Source of the DNA: Perlucidibaca sp.
Lineage (GTDB): Bacteria > Pseudomonadota > Gammaproteobacteria > Pseudomonadales > Moraxellaceae
Direction: 5' to 3'
Assembly: GCA_023265995.1 (NCBI GenBank)
Contig: JAHFSA010000003.1
Span: 62,001-126,000, forward strand
DNA: 64,000 nucleotides
This document shows positions 55,430 to 64,000 of the stretch, piece after piece. The notes under the pieces were generated by a model. It ran no database searches, was not told where the DNA came from, and worked only from the letters and a program-made list of their open reading frames with translations. The stretch's first letter is position 1. Each line of letters starts with the position of its first letter. A program made the translations under genes and the position numbers.

Positions 55430-56238
55430 GCCGGCTCTGCCATCTCGCGGGGGACCTGTCGCTGGCGGCGCGCGCCGCCGAGCTGGCCGTCCGCCTGGGT
55501 CTGACGGCAGTGGCCCTGCCCGAGCGCAAGGCCTTGCTGCCGGGTCGTCACGATGCCGTCGAGTCGCTGCAGCCGGTGCTCTGGCTGGATGCCGCCGGCC
55601 TGGCCCTGCAAGCCATCGAGAAGCCGCTGCCGGCGCCGATCCGTGTCGATTTCTCTTCCGATGCCATGGGCTGGCGCACGCGTGGCGGTGGCGGCGGGGA
55701 GGCCGTGGTCAGGGCCTGCGGCGTCAAGGCCGGCAACGCCATCCGCGTGCTCGATGCCACTGCCGGTCTGGGTCGTGATGCCTGGCTGCTTGCCCATGTC
55801 GGTGCCGATGTCGTCTGCTGCGAGCGTTCGCCGATCATCCAGGCGCTGCTGCAGGATGGTCTGCGTCGTGCCGCCCTCGACCCCGCCTGTGCCGCCATTT
55901 CGGCTCGCCTGCATCTGCACACGGGATCATCGCTGGAGCTGCTGCGCGACATGGCCGCGCTGCCGGTGGCGGAGCGCCCGGAGACGGTCTATCTCGACCC
56001 CATGTTCCCGCATCGCGAGAAGTCGGCACTGGTGAAGATAGACATGCGTCTGTTTCGTGATGTCGTCGGTGAAGATCCCGATGCCGATGCCCTGCTGGCC
56101 GCGGCGCGCGCCGTGGCGACGCGAAGGGTGGTGGTGAAGCGGCCGAAGCATGCGCCGGATCTGGGCGGTGTCGAACCGCATCAGCGCATGCTGGGGCAGA
56201 GCAGCCGGTTCGATCTGTACGCGCCAGTGACCGGCTGA
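55420..56238 (+). CDS. rsmJ: 16S rRNA (guanine(1516)-N(2))-methyltransferase RsmJ
   Basis: GTG start; [52 protein letters not shown]...[36 protein letters not shown]. Confidence 0.93.
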   Translation: MGLSRLCHLAGDLSLAARAAELAVRLGLTAVALPERKALLPGRHDAVESLQPVLWLDAAGLALQAIEKPLPAPIRVDFSSDAMGWRTRGGGGGEAVVRACGVKAGNAIRVLDATAGLGRDAWLLAHVGADVVCCERSPIIQALLQDGLRRAALDPACAAISARLHLHTGSSLELLRDMAALPVAERPETVYLDPMFPHREKSALVKIDMRLFRDVVGEDPDADALLAAARAVATRRVVVKRPKHAPDLGGVEPHQRMLGQSSRFDLYAPVTG

Positions 56239-56245
56239 GCCGGCT

Positions 56246-56644
56246 TCAGGGCATCTCTTCCTCGTACAGCTCGGCCGCGCCCTCAAGCGTCAGCCAGGCC
56301 TGCTTGTGCCTGACCCAGGAGTGCCGGCTCGGGACCAGACCCGGATCGCCTTCCAGTGTGCCGACCGGGATCACCACGATGCCCGGTGCCTTCTCCAGTT
56401 CGCTGAACACGGGTGAGCCGCAATCGCCGCAGAAGTGTCGCGTCACGCTCCGGCCGGACTCACCGATGGTGCTGTGACTCCTCGGCGTGCCGGTCAGATG
56501 GAACTTCTCGCGCTTCATCAGCGTGAAGTAGCTGAAGGCGCTGCCGGTCTGTCGCTGACAATCCCTGCAATGGCAGGCGAAGGTCATCCTCGGCGCCGTG
56601 TCGAGAACGTAGCGGATGTTTCCGCAGAGGCAGCGACCTTGCAT
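56246..56644 (-). CDS. GFA/CENP-V family protein
   Basis: GRCLCGNIRYVLDTAPRMTFACHCRDCQRQTGSAFSYFTLMKR...RHFCGDCGSPVFSE. Confidence 0.92.
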   Translation of the reverse strand: MQGRCLCGNIRYVLDTAPRMTFACHCRDCQRQTGSAFSYFTLMKREKFHLTGTPRSHSTIGESGRSVTRHFCGDCGSPVFSELEKAPGIVVIPVGTLEGDPGLVPSRHSWVRHKQAWLTLEGAAELYEEEMP

Positions 56645-56665
56645 GCAGGGCTCCCGGGCGGCCTG

Positions 56666-59203
56666 TCAGGCCGCCTTGCTCTTCTTGCTGGCCTTCTTCG
56701 CCGCTGCCTGCTCCAGGGCCTGCAGCGCGCTGGCGACTTCCTCGTCGGTGATCAGCGTCACCTGCAGCACGGCCTGGCGGATACCGCTGGGCAGTACTTC
56801 CAGTGCTTCCTCGGCGAGCGTGGTGAGACGCTTGTCGAACACCAGCTGGCCCTGCGGCGTGGCGCTGAGGAAGCCCAGGCTCTTCAGGGTGTCGAGGAAG
56901 TTGCGGAACAGGGCCTTGTCGAAGAACTCCGGCGCGCTGAACTCGCGCACGAAGGACAGGCGCTGGGCCAGCAGGTGGCAGAGCTCTTCCAGCTGCTGCT
57001 GGGTGAGCTTGCCGGAGCCGCGCTGGCTGAGGATGGTGATGGTCATGTGGTAGCGCACCAGCGTCTGCCGCAGGGCACGGCTGAGGATGTGCAGGCGCGC
57101 ATGCTCGAGGCTGCTGGCCGCCGGTGCGATGTAGGCGCCGTTGGGCTTGCGCTGGATCAGACCCTGGGCTTCGAGGGCGGCGAGATAGGCATTCACCACG
57201 CCTTCCAGCTCGGCATCGCTCCAGACCATGAACAGTTCGGAACGCAGGAACGGATAGACCGAGCGCACCATGTGCAGGGCCTGCGCCGGCGTGGTCTCGC
57301 GCCGCTGCAGCAGGACCACGGCAAGCAGCGAGGGCAGGGCGAACAGGTGCAGCGTGTTGTTGCGGAAGTAGGTCATCAGCACGCCTTCTTCCTCCTGCAG
57401 ATAGAGCAGGTCGCCGAGCGGATGCTTGCGGCGCTGCAGAATCTTCAGCTCTTCGCCATAGGCCACCATGGCCGGGCCGTCGAGGTCGGTGATGGTGACG
57501 CGGCTGCTGTAGGGCACGGCCTGGAGCAGAGCCTTGCTGAGCGTCACCTGTTCGGCCAGCTGCTCTTCGTCGATGGCGTGCTTGGGCGTCGACAGCAGCA
57601 CCAGGCTGAGCAGGTTGATCGGGTTCACGTCGGCGCTGGCGTTGATGTGCGTGGTGATGGCCTGGCCCAGGTACTGCGAGGTCTTGATGAACTCGGGACG
57701 CTCGGCGGCATCGGTATCGACGCGCCAGCCCGGCATCTGCTGGTCGAGCACATCGTTGAGATAGATCGGCTCGCCGAAGCTGAGATGGACCTTGCCGAAG
57801 ACCTTCTGCAGCTTGCGCACCGACATGGCCAGCGCGAACAGGTTTTCCTTTTCCTTGGGCTTGCCCAGCAGCTCGCCGATATAGGTCGAGCCTTCCATCA
57901 GCTTTTCGTAGCCGATGTAGGCCGGGATGAACACCAGCGGGCGGTTGTGGTCGCGCAGATAGCTGCGCAGCGTCATGTTGACCATGCCGAGCTTGGCCGA
58001 GAGCAGACGGCCGGTGCGGCTGCGGCCACCTTCCACGAAGTATTCGATCGGGAAGCCGCCGCTCATGATCTGGTGCAGGTATTCGTGGAAGACGGCACCG
58101 TAGAGGAAGTTGTCCTTGAAGGTGCGACGCAGGAAGAAGGCTCCGGCGCGCCGCAGGATGCTGCCCACCACCGGCATGTTGAGGTTGGCGCCGGCGGCGA
58201 TGTGCGGCGTCATGTAGCCGCGCGTGAAGATCACGTAGGACAGCAGCAGGTAGTCGATGTGGCTGCGATGGCAGGGCACATAGATGACCTCGTGGTCGGT
58301 GGCGTGCTTCTCGACGGTCTCGAAGTGATGCACGGTGACGCCGTTGTAGAGGCGCGTCCAGAGCCAGGTCAGGAAGGTCTTGAGCGCGTTCACCACCGGA
58401 TACGAATAGTCCGAGGCGATCTCGTTGGCGTAGAGGCGGGCACGTGCTTCGGCGACTTCACGGGTGACGCCGCGCTCCTGCATTTCACGGGCGATGCTGG
58501 CCTGCACCGGCTCGGCGCGGATGATCTCGTTGAGCAGGGTGCGGCGGTGCGACATGTCGGGGCCGATGGCGGCGGTGCGTTCGCGGCGGAAATGCACGCG
58601 CAGCACGCGTCCGACCTTGCGCACGGCGAGCTCGGGCGTGGTGTCGCTGGTGCAGAACTGGCGCAGCGACAGCGGCGCATTGATCTTCACCATGGTGTTG
58701 CGGCCGTGCAGCAGGATGATGATGATCTGCTTGAGCACGGTGGGCGTGGCCCAGGAATCGGCGAAGAGGGCGCGGAACCAGGAGCTTTCCTTGTCCGGCG
58801 AGCGGCCCCAGAGAATGCTGACCGGCACCAGCTGCACATCCAGGGTCGGGTCGGTGTAGACGGCATTGACCAGTGCTTCCAGGCGCGGCGAGTGCTGGTG
58901 GCGCGGACGCGTCAGCGGGCCGGGCTGTTCGCCGCGGGTCAGGCACAGCAGCGAGTGCTTCTCGCGCAGGCCGAAGCCGCGCATGGAGCGCAGCGGGCGA
59001 TGCAGGTTGAGCTTGGTGGCTTCGGTTTCGAGCACCAGCACATTGGACAGCAGGCGGTTCTGCAGCACGTAGCAGATGGGCTTTTCGGGGTCGATGCCAA
59101 GCAGCTTGAGGTCATTCGGCAGCACCTGGGTGCGCACCCAGAGGTACATCACTTTTCGAGTCAACAGCCGGAAAAGTCGATCGAGTCCGAACCAGCTAAG
59201 CAT
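56666..59203 (-). CDS. plsB: Glycerol-3-phosphate 1-O-acyltransferase
   Basis: VIYVPCHRSHIDYLLLSYVIFTRGYMTPHIAAGANLNMPVVGSILRRAGAFFLRRTFKDN...IEYFVEGGRSRTGRLL. Start likely MLSWFG. Confidence 0.96.
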   Translation of the reverse strand: MLSWFGLDRLFRLLTRKVMYLWVRTQVLPNDLKLLGIDPEKPICYVLQNRLLSNVLVLETEATKLNLHRPLRSMRGFGLREKHSLLCLTRGEQPGPLTRPRHQHSPRLEALVNAVYTDPTLDVQLVPVSILWGRSPDKESSWFRALFADSWATPTVLKQIIIILLHGRNTMVKINAPLSLRQFCTSDTTPELAVRKVGRVLRVHFRRERTAAIGPDMSHRRTLLNEIIRAEPVQASIAREMQERGVTREVAEARARLYANEIASDYSYPVVNALKTFLTWLWTRLYNGVTVHHFETVEKHATDHEVIYVPCHRSHIDYLLLSYVIFTRGYMTPHIAAGANLNMPVVGSILRRAGAFFLRRTFKDNFLYGAVFHEYLHQIMSGGFPIEYFVEGGRSRTGRLLSAKLGMVNMTLRSYLRDHNRPLVFIPAYIGYEKLMEGSTYIGELLGKPKEKENLFALAMSVRKLQKVFGKVHLSFGEPIYLNDVLDQQMPGWRVDTDAAERPEFIKTSQYLGQAITTHINASADVNPINLLSLVLLSTPKHAIDEEQLAEQVTLSKALLQAVPYSSRVTITDLDGPAMVAYGEELKILQRRKHPLGDLLYLQEEEGVLMTYFRNNTLHLFALPSLLAVVLLQRRETTPAQALHMVRSVYPFLRSELFMVWSDAELEGVVNAYLAALEAQGLIQRKPNGAYIAPAASSLEHARLHILSRALRQTLVRYHMTITILSQRGSGKLTQQQLEELCHLLAQRLSFVREFSAPEFFDKALFRNFLDTLKSLGFLSATPQGQLVFDKRLTTLAEEALEVLPSGIRQAVLQVTLITDEEVASALQALEQAAAKKASKKSKAA

Positions 59204-59376
59204 AAATGTCCCTGCCCGGTGAAAGTGGCGTCCTGCGGTCGTGGGGCGTGTCATGCTGCGCCCTCTCTATGTTGCCGCAGGCACGAGAGTTGTCGGCAGT
59301 GTAACAAAACCGGGACAATTGCAGCCTGTCTTCCATCGGCTGCTGTTGGCGCTTTGCCCAGAAATCAGGAGTTTCC

Positions 59377-60258
59377 ATGTCGAATGTCATGCACGAGCTG
59401 CTCAGCCTGCTGGATCTTGAAGCGCTGGAGATCAATCTCTTTCGCGGCCAGAGCCACAACTACTTCGGCAAGAATGCCTTTGGCGGCCAGGTCCTCGGCC
59501 AGGCCCTGGTGGCAGCCGGCCGCACCGTGGACAACGGCCATCTCGCGCACTCGCTGCATGCCTATTTCCTGCGCCCTGGCGATGCTGCCGCGCCCATCGT
59601 CTATTCGGTCGAGCGCGTGCGTGACGGCAAGAGCTTCACCACGCGCACGGTCAAGGCCATCCAGCATGGCGAGATCATCTTCACCATGATGGCGTCGTTC
59701 GCGATCGCCGAGGACGGCTTCGATCACCAGTTCCCCATGCCCGATGCACCGGCGCCGGAAACGCTGAAGAGCGAGCTCGAGCTGCGCCGGCTGGTGGCGC
59801 CGTTCCTGCCCGAGAAGCAGCGCTTCTTCATGGAGCAGGAACGTCCCATCGAGCTGCGCCCCATCGACCCGGTCAACCCGTTCGCGCTGGAAGCGCGCGA
59901 GCCCAGGCGCGCGCACTGGATGAAGGCGCAGATGGCGTTGCCGGATGATCCCTTCCTGCATCAGTGCATCCTGGCGTTCTCGTCCGACTTCGCGCTCATG
60001 GGCACGGCCATGCTGCCGCATGCCGCCCACTTCATGCAGCCGGAAATGCAATGCGCCAGCATCGACCACGCCATGTGGTTCCACCGGCCCTTCCGCATGG
60101 ATGAGTGGCTGCTCTACAGCATGGATTCGCCGTCGGCCTCATCGGCCAAGGGCATCAATCGCGGTCTGATTCACACGCGTGATGGCGTGCTGGTGGCGTC
60201 GACGGCGCAGGAAGGCCTGATTCGCCGTCATGCCAAGGCGGCGCCGGCCCAGGGCTGA
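59377..60258 (+). CDS. tesB: Acyl-CoA thioesterase II
   Basis: MHELLSLLDLEALEINLFRGQSHNYFGKNAFGGQVLGQALVAAGRTV...SIDHAMWFHRPFRMDEWLLYSMDSPSA. Confidence 0.95.
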   Translation: MSNVMHELLSLLDLEALEINLFRGQSHNYFGKNAFGGQVLGQALVAAGRTVDNGHLAHSLHAYFLRPGDAAAPIVYSVERVRDGKSFTTRTVKAIQHGEIIFTMMASFAIAEDGFDHQFPMPDAPAPETLKSELELRRLVAPFLPEKQRFFMEQERPIELRPIDPVNPFALEAREPRRAHWMKAQMALPDDPFLHQCILAFSSDFALMGTAMLPHAAHFMQPEMQCASIDHAMWFHRPFRMDEWLLYSMDSPSASSAKGINRGLIHTRDGVLVASTAQEGLIRRHAKAAPAQG

Positions 60259-60269
60259 GCCGGCTTTTT
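60243..60269 (+). terminator. Putative terminator overlapping the tesB stop
   Basis: GCCGGC-N10-GCCGGC followed by TTTTT. Confidence 0.45.
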
Positions 60270-60307
60270 CAACCGGGGTTTTCAGCGAGTTTTCCAGCCG
60301 GCCTGTT

Positions 60308-61510
60308 TCAGCCGGCCTGGTCGGTCTTGCGGAAGGCGACGACGTTGCTGCGCGGAGCCAGGTCGGGGCGCAGGAATTCGCGCAGCTCGACTTCGCGCTC
60401 GCGGGCTTCGTTGTAGCCCAGATCCATCAGCGCCTGGGTGTAGGGCGCCTCGAACAGCAGATAGCTGAGCAGGTTGGACCCGCTGCGCCTGTACATGCCC
60501 GAACCGCGCACGAAGTAGCCTATGGAGCGCGGCAGGGTGTGGGCATAGCGTGCTGCCAGTTCTTCTATGCGTGCCAGCTGCGGCGTCAGCACCATGTACT
60601 GCACCGGCTTCAGCGCCGTCGTTTCCGCGGCCTCGGGCGAGAGCAGGCCGAGGGTCTGGTTGATGCGGTGCATGCGCTCGAGGTCCATCTCCAGTGTGTC
60701 CACGAAGGAACTGGTCATGATGTGACCGATGATCTGCGCCAGACTGGGGTAGGAGCTGGCCATGCGCCGGGTATGGTCGCCGCTGGTGCTGCCGGCGCCG
60801 ATCACCAGGATGCGGCGCGCGCCCAGATGCAGGGCGGGGCTCACCGGGGCGAGTTGACGCAGGGCCCCGTCGCCATAGTATTCATCGTCGATGGAGACCG
60901 CCGGGAACAGCAGCGGAATTGCGCTCGATGCCATGAGGTGATCCATGCTGAGCTCGCAGCGCTGGCCGCGACGGCGGGCGCGAGCCCAGTCGGACAGGTC
61001 TTCGGCTCCCTGGAAGAAACTCACCGAGTCGCCGCGCGAGTAGCTGCACACGGTCAGGCAGAGTGCGCGCAGATGTCCGGCCTGGATGGATGAGGACAGG
61101 CGGCGCAGGTCGACGTTGTCGCCGAGCAGCTGACGCAGCGGCGAATTGTCCAGCAGCGACACCGGAGCCTTCTTGTTGAACATGCCGAAGGCCAGGTTGC
61201 TGAGCCAGCGCAGGGCTGCGCCAACCACGCCGGGCCAGTCGGTGCGATAGACCTGGGAGCAGTCGAAACCGGACCAGACATCACGCAGGTGATTCACACC
61301 CTCGCTGAAGCAGGCGGCATGCACGGCCAGGTTGGCGGCATTGATGGCGCCGGCGGAAGTGCCGCAGATGATGGGGAAGGGATTGCCGCAGGATTCCGGC
61401 ATCATTTCCGAGATGGCTTGCAGTACGCCCACCTGGTAGGCGGCGCGGGCACCGCCACCGGACAGCACCAGCGCTGTCGGTCCCGGCAGGGGTGAAGCAT
61501 CTGTTTCCAT
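60308..61510 (-). CDS. Patatin-like phospholipase
   Basis: ALVLSGGGARAAYQVGVLQAISEM; ICGTSAGAINAANLA; YGDGALRQLAPVSPAL. Confidence 0.93.
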   Translation of the reverse strand: METDASPLPGPTALVLSGGGARAAYQVGVLQAISEMMPESCGNPFPIICGTSAGAINAANLAVHAACFSEGVNHLRDVWSGFDCSQVYRTDWPGVVGAALRWLSNLAFGMFNKKAPVSLLDNSPLRQLLGDNVDLRRLSSSIQAGHLRALCLTVCSYSRGDSVSFFQGAEDLSDWARARRRGQRCELSMDHLMASSAIPLLFPAVSIDDEYYGDGALRQLAPVSPALHLGARRILVIGAGSTSGDHTRRMASSYPSLAQIIGHIMTSSFVDTLEMDLERMHRINQTLGLLSPEAAETTALKPVQYMVLTPQLARIEELAARYAHTLPRSIGYFVRGSGMYRRSGSNLLSYLLFEAPYTQALMDLGYNEAREREVELREFLRPDLAPRSNVVAFRKTDQAG

Positions 61511-61709
61511 GACTCGGCCCTCGCATCAGCCAGCCGGCCAGGTCTGCTCCGGCTTTACAGTTCCGACTCTGTTCCGCTTTCCCGGGCCTGACAAGTAAGC
61601 ATCGACGAAAGGTGTGTCGGCTTTTTGTCGCACGTGTAAACGTCCGGAGGGCTGTAGACCCTGCCTTGTGAGGCCCCTATGCTGTAGGAATCGTCCCCGG
61701 AATTTCCTC

Positions 61710-62663
61710 ATGTCTGCTGTTTCGACGCGTACTCCGCTGTCCCTGACCCTGCTCATGACGGTCATGGCCATCGTGCTCCTGGCCTGGGCCTTGCGCGGCA
61801 ATCTGCCGGCCGGTCCCCAGGCCGCCGACATCCTCTGGCAACTGCGACTGCCGCGCGTGCTGCTGGCTCTGGCTGCAGGTTCTTCGCTGGCGCTGGCGGG
61901 GCTCTGGCTGCAGACGCTGTTCCGTCATGCCCTGGTCGAGCCGGGTCTGCTGGGCGTCACTTCCGGTGCCGGCCTGATGGCCGTGCTCAGCCTGCTGGTC
62001 TGGCAGGGCGCGGTCTGGCTCATGCCGCTGGGTGCCTTCGCTGGTGCCGGTCTGGCCTTGCTCACGGTGCTGGCGCTGGCGCGGCGCTATCAGCTCCAGG
62101 CCGAATCGCTGCTGCTGGTTGGCATAGCCCTCAACGCCTTGCTGGCGGCGGCCACCCAGCTGCTGCTCTTCCTCAGTCCCGACGAGACCCTGCGTGCCGG
62201 CAGCTTCTGGCTCATGGGCAGCTTCGCCTATGCCGAGTGGCACTGGCTGCTGCCATCACTGCTGCTGCTGACGCTGGCGCTGATCTGGGGCTGGCGGCGT
62301 GCGCCGGCATTCGATCTCTGGCTGCTCGGCGAGCGCGAGGCCGGCTACCTCGGCCTGCCGGTCGCGCGTTTCCGCCGCCAGGTCATCTGGGCCAGTGCCG
62401 CGCTGGTGGCGGCCGCGGTTTCCCAGGCCGGCAGCGTGGCCTTCATCGGACTCATGGCCCCTCATATCGCCAGTCGCTGGGTCGGTTGCCATCATGCCCG
62501 CCTGGTGCCGGCCTCGGCGCTGATCGGCGGTCTGCTCGCGGTCTTTGCCGACACCCTGGCGCGCACGCTGCTGGCGCCGCTGGAACTGCCGGTGGGCATC
62601 ATGACAGCCCTGCTCGGCGCGCCGTTCTTCCTGGCCGTGCTGCATCTGAGGTGGCAGCGATGA
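61710..62663 (+). CDS. FecCD/BtuC-type ABC transporter permease
   Basis: Multi-TM; LRLPRVLLALAAGSSLALAGLWLQTLFRHALVEPGLLGVTSGAGL; GSVAFIGLMAPHIASRWVGCHHARLVPASALIGGLLAVFADTLAR. Confidence 0.92.
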   Translation: MSAVSTRTPLSLTLLMTVMAIVLLAWALRGNLPAGPQAADILWQLRLPRVLLALAAGSSLALAGLWLQTLFRHALVEPGLLGVTSGAGLMAVLSLLVWQGAVWLMPLGAFAGAGLALLTVLALARRYQLQAESLLLVGIALNALLAAATQLLLFLSPDETLRAGSFWLMGSFAYAEWHWLLPSLLLLTLALIWGWRRAPAFDLWLLGEREAGYLGLPVARFRRQVIWASAALVAAAVSQAGSVAFIGLMAPHIASRWVGCHHARLVPASALIGGLLAVFADTLARTLLAPLELPVGIMTALLGAPFFLAVLHLRWQR

Positions 62664-63442
62664 TGCAGATCGCTTCCCAGCCGCTGCTGGCGGCCTCCGG
62701 ACAAGCCTTGCTGAGCTTGCCCGAGCTTGAGCTGCGTGGTGGACAGTGCTGGGCGTTGCTCGGGCCCAATGGCTCCGGCAAGAGCACCTTCCTGCGCTTC
62801 TGTGCCGGCCGCGAGGCCGGTCAGGCAGTGGCCGGGCGGCGCTGGCAGGGACAGCCGCTGCCGCTCTGGAGCGATGCCGGCTGGGCACGCACGCGCAGCT
62901 TCCTGCCGCAGCAGCATCACCTCACGGCCGCCTTGTCGGTGCAGGCGCTGGTGCGCATGGCGGCCTACCCCTGGGGCGGCGGCCACGGCCGTCTCGAGCA
63001 GGAGCTGGCGGCGGTGGTGGCGACCTGGGATCTGCAGCATCTGCTGACGCGGCGCTGGCACGAGCTTTCCGGGGGCGAGCAGCAGCGCGTGCAGCTGGCG
63101 CGCAGCGCCTTGCAGCTGGCCCTGGCCGAACCTGGCCAGGCGCGTCTCTGGCTGCTCGACGAGCCGCTGGCCGCGCTCGACTGGCCGCATCAGCAAGCCG
63201 CGCTGTCGGCTTGCCGGCAGGCCGCCGATGACGGAGCCCTGGTCATTGCCAGCGTGCATGACATGAATGCCGCGCTGGCCATGGCGACGCATGTGCTGGT
63301 GCTGGGGCAGGGCAGGGTGCTGATGCACGGGGAACTGGAGCGGGAGCAGGTGCGCGAGGCACTGGAGGCGGCATTCTCGGCCCGCCTGGGCTGGGCCAGC
63401 CATCCGCAGGATGGCCGGCCCTGGCTGGTGCCGCTGCGCTGA
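62660..63442 (+). CDS. BtuD/FecE-type ABC transporter ATP-binding protein
   Basis: CWALLGPNGSGKSTFLRFCAG; ELSGGEQQRVQLARSAL; LWLLDEPLAALD. Confidence 0.93.
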   Translation: MMQIASQPLLAASGQALLSLPELELRGGQCWALLGPNGSGKSTFLRFCAGREAGQAVAGRRWQGQPLPLWSDAGWARTRSFLPQQHHLTAALSVQALVRMAAYPWGGGHGRLEQELAAVVATWDLQHLLTRRWHELSGGEQQRVQLARSALQLALAEPGQARLWLLDEPLAALDWPHQQAALSACRQAADDGALVIASVHDMNAALAMATHVLVLGQGRVLMHGELEREQVREALEAAFSARLGWASHPQDGRPWLVPLR

Positions 63443-63497
63443 GGCGAGCGGCACCAGCAGTCGCCGCCGACAGGCGTCGGCGGCATTGCGGCAGGGC

Positions 63498-64000
63498 TTA
63501 CAGGGCGGTGACGACGCCGGACACGTGCGGCTTGCCCTTGCGCGCGTCATTGACGCCGAAGCGGAAGCCGTCGGCAGTCGGTTCGGAGCTGAACGCGACC
63601 TTGGCCGGCAGCAGCACCGGCAGCTTGAACTGCACATCGACACTGTAGGCGGCCGGCAGACGGCTTTCGATGGCGGCCAGGCAGGCGGCCTTGGTCCACA
63701 TGCCATGCGCGATGGCCTGCGGGAAGCCGAGCAGCTTGGCGGTGGCGGCATAGAGATGGATGGGGTTGCGGTCGCCGGAGACGGCACCGTAGCGGCGACC
63801 GATGTCGGCCGGCACGGTCCAGTAGGCGCTGGCGGCCGGCTTCTCGCTGGCAGCGGGCTTGGCGGCAGCAGCCGGCTTGGCGGGCTTGTCACCGGCAGCC
63901 TTCTTCTCCACCGGCTGGCGGCGCAGATAGGTGGTGTAGTCGACCCAGACCTTCTCGTTGCCGACATAGGCTTCGCTGATCAGATCGAAGGTGATGCCCT
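63498..64000 (-). CDS. MaoC-like dehydratase domain protein, N-terminus beyond window
   Basis: YGAVSGDRNPIHLYAATAKLLGFPQAIAHGMWTKAACLAAIESRLPAAYSVDVQFKLPVLLPAKVAFSSE; frame open to window end. Confidence 0.8.
   Translation of the reverse strand, partial: GITFDLISEAYVGNEKVWVDYTTYLRRQPVEKKAAGDKPAKPAAAAKPAASEKPAASAYWTVPADIGRRYGAVSGDRNPIHLYAATAKLLGFPQAIAHGMWTKAACLAAIESRLPAAYSVDVQFKLPVLLPAKVAFSSEPTADGFRFGVNDARKGKPHVSGVVTAL

Noticed and set aside
56435-59689. 1084-aa plus-strand ORF antisense to plsB
   Set aside because: Same antisense artefact; plsB is clearly coding on the minus strand.
61511-61709. Cobalamin riboswitch upstream of the BtuC-like gene
   Set aside because: Could not recognise the conserved B12-box or core elements by eye.

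Overview
High-GC gammaproteobacterial chromosomal window; a Pseudomonadales/Moraxellaceae-like host is plausible but unproven. Most of it is conserved housekeeping sequence. On the minus strand: cysN(partial)-cysD, dapD, dapC-glnD-map. On the plus strand: the long syntenic block rpsB-tsf-pyrH-frr-uppS-cdsA-dxr-rseP-bamA-skp-lpxD-fabZ-lpxA-lpxB-rnhB-dnaE-accA-tilS. Further right: GMC oxidoreductase / AlmA-like monooxygenase, fabA-fabB, ccmFGHI, adk, hemH, ydbH-ynbE-ydbL, mobA, yoaA-like helicase-tsaB, uppP, rsmJ, plsB, tesB, a patatin, an FecCD/BtuCD-type ABC pair and a partial MaoC-like dehydratase. The standout accessory region is ~28.2-35.3 kb. It carries (i) an Abi-like protein with a HEPN RNxxxH motif, (ii) a truncated TetR C-terminal remnant ending at an abrupt composition change, (iii) a 1337-aa protein with an N-terminal PD-(D/E)xK (Cap4/DUF4297-like) motif, a central P-loop (STAND-like) NTPase and a long helical/TPR-like C-terminus, i.e. 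a candidate single-gene Avs-like anti-phage system, and (iv) a compact MerR-controlled divergent locus encoding a GDCCVxC-motif/4-TM fusion protein with a well-formed mer-type operator but no merA/merT/merP. No tRNA, rRNA, CRISPR array or transposase was recognised. All family calls come from reading sequence motifs; no database search was run.
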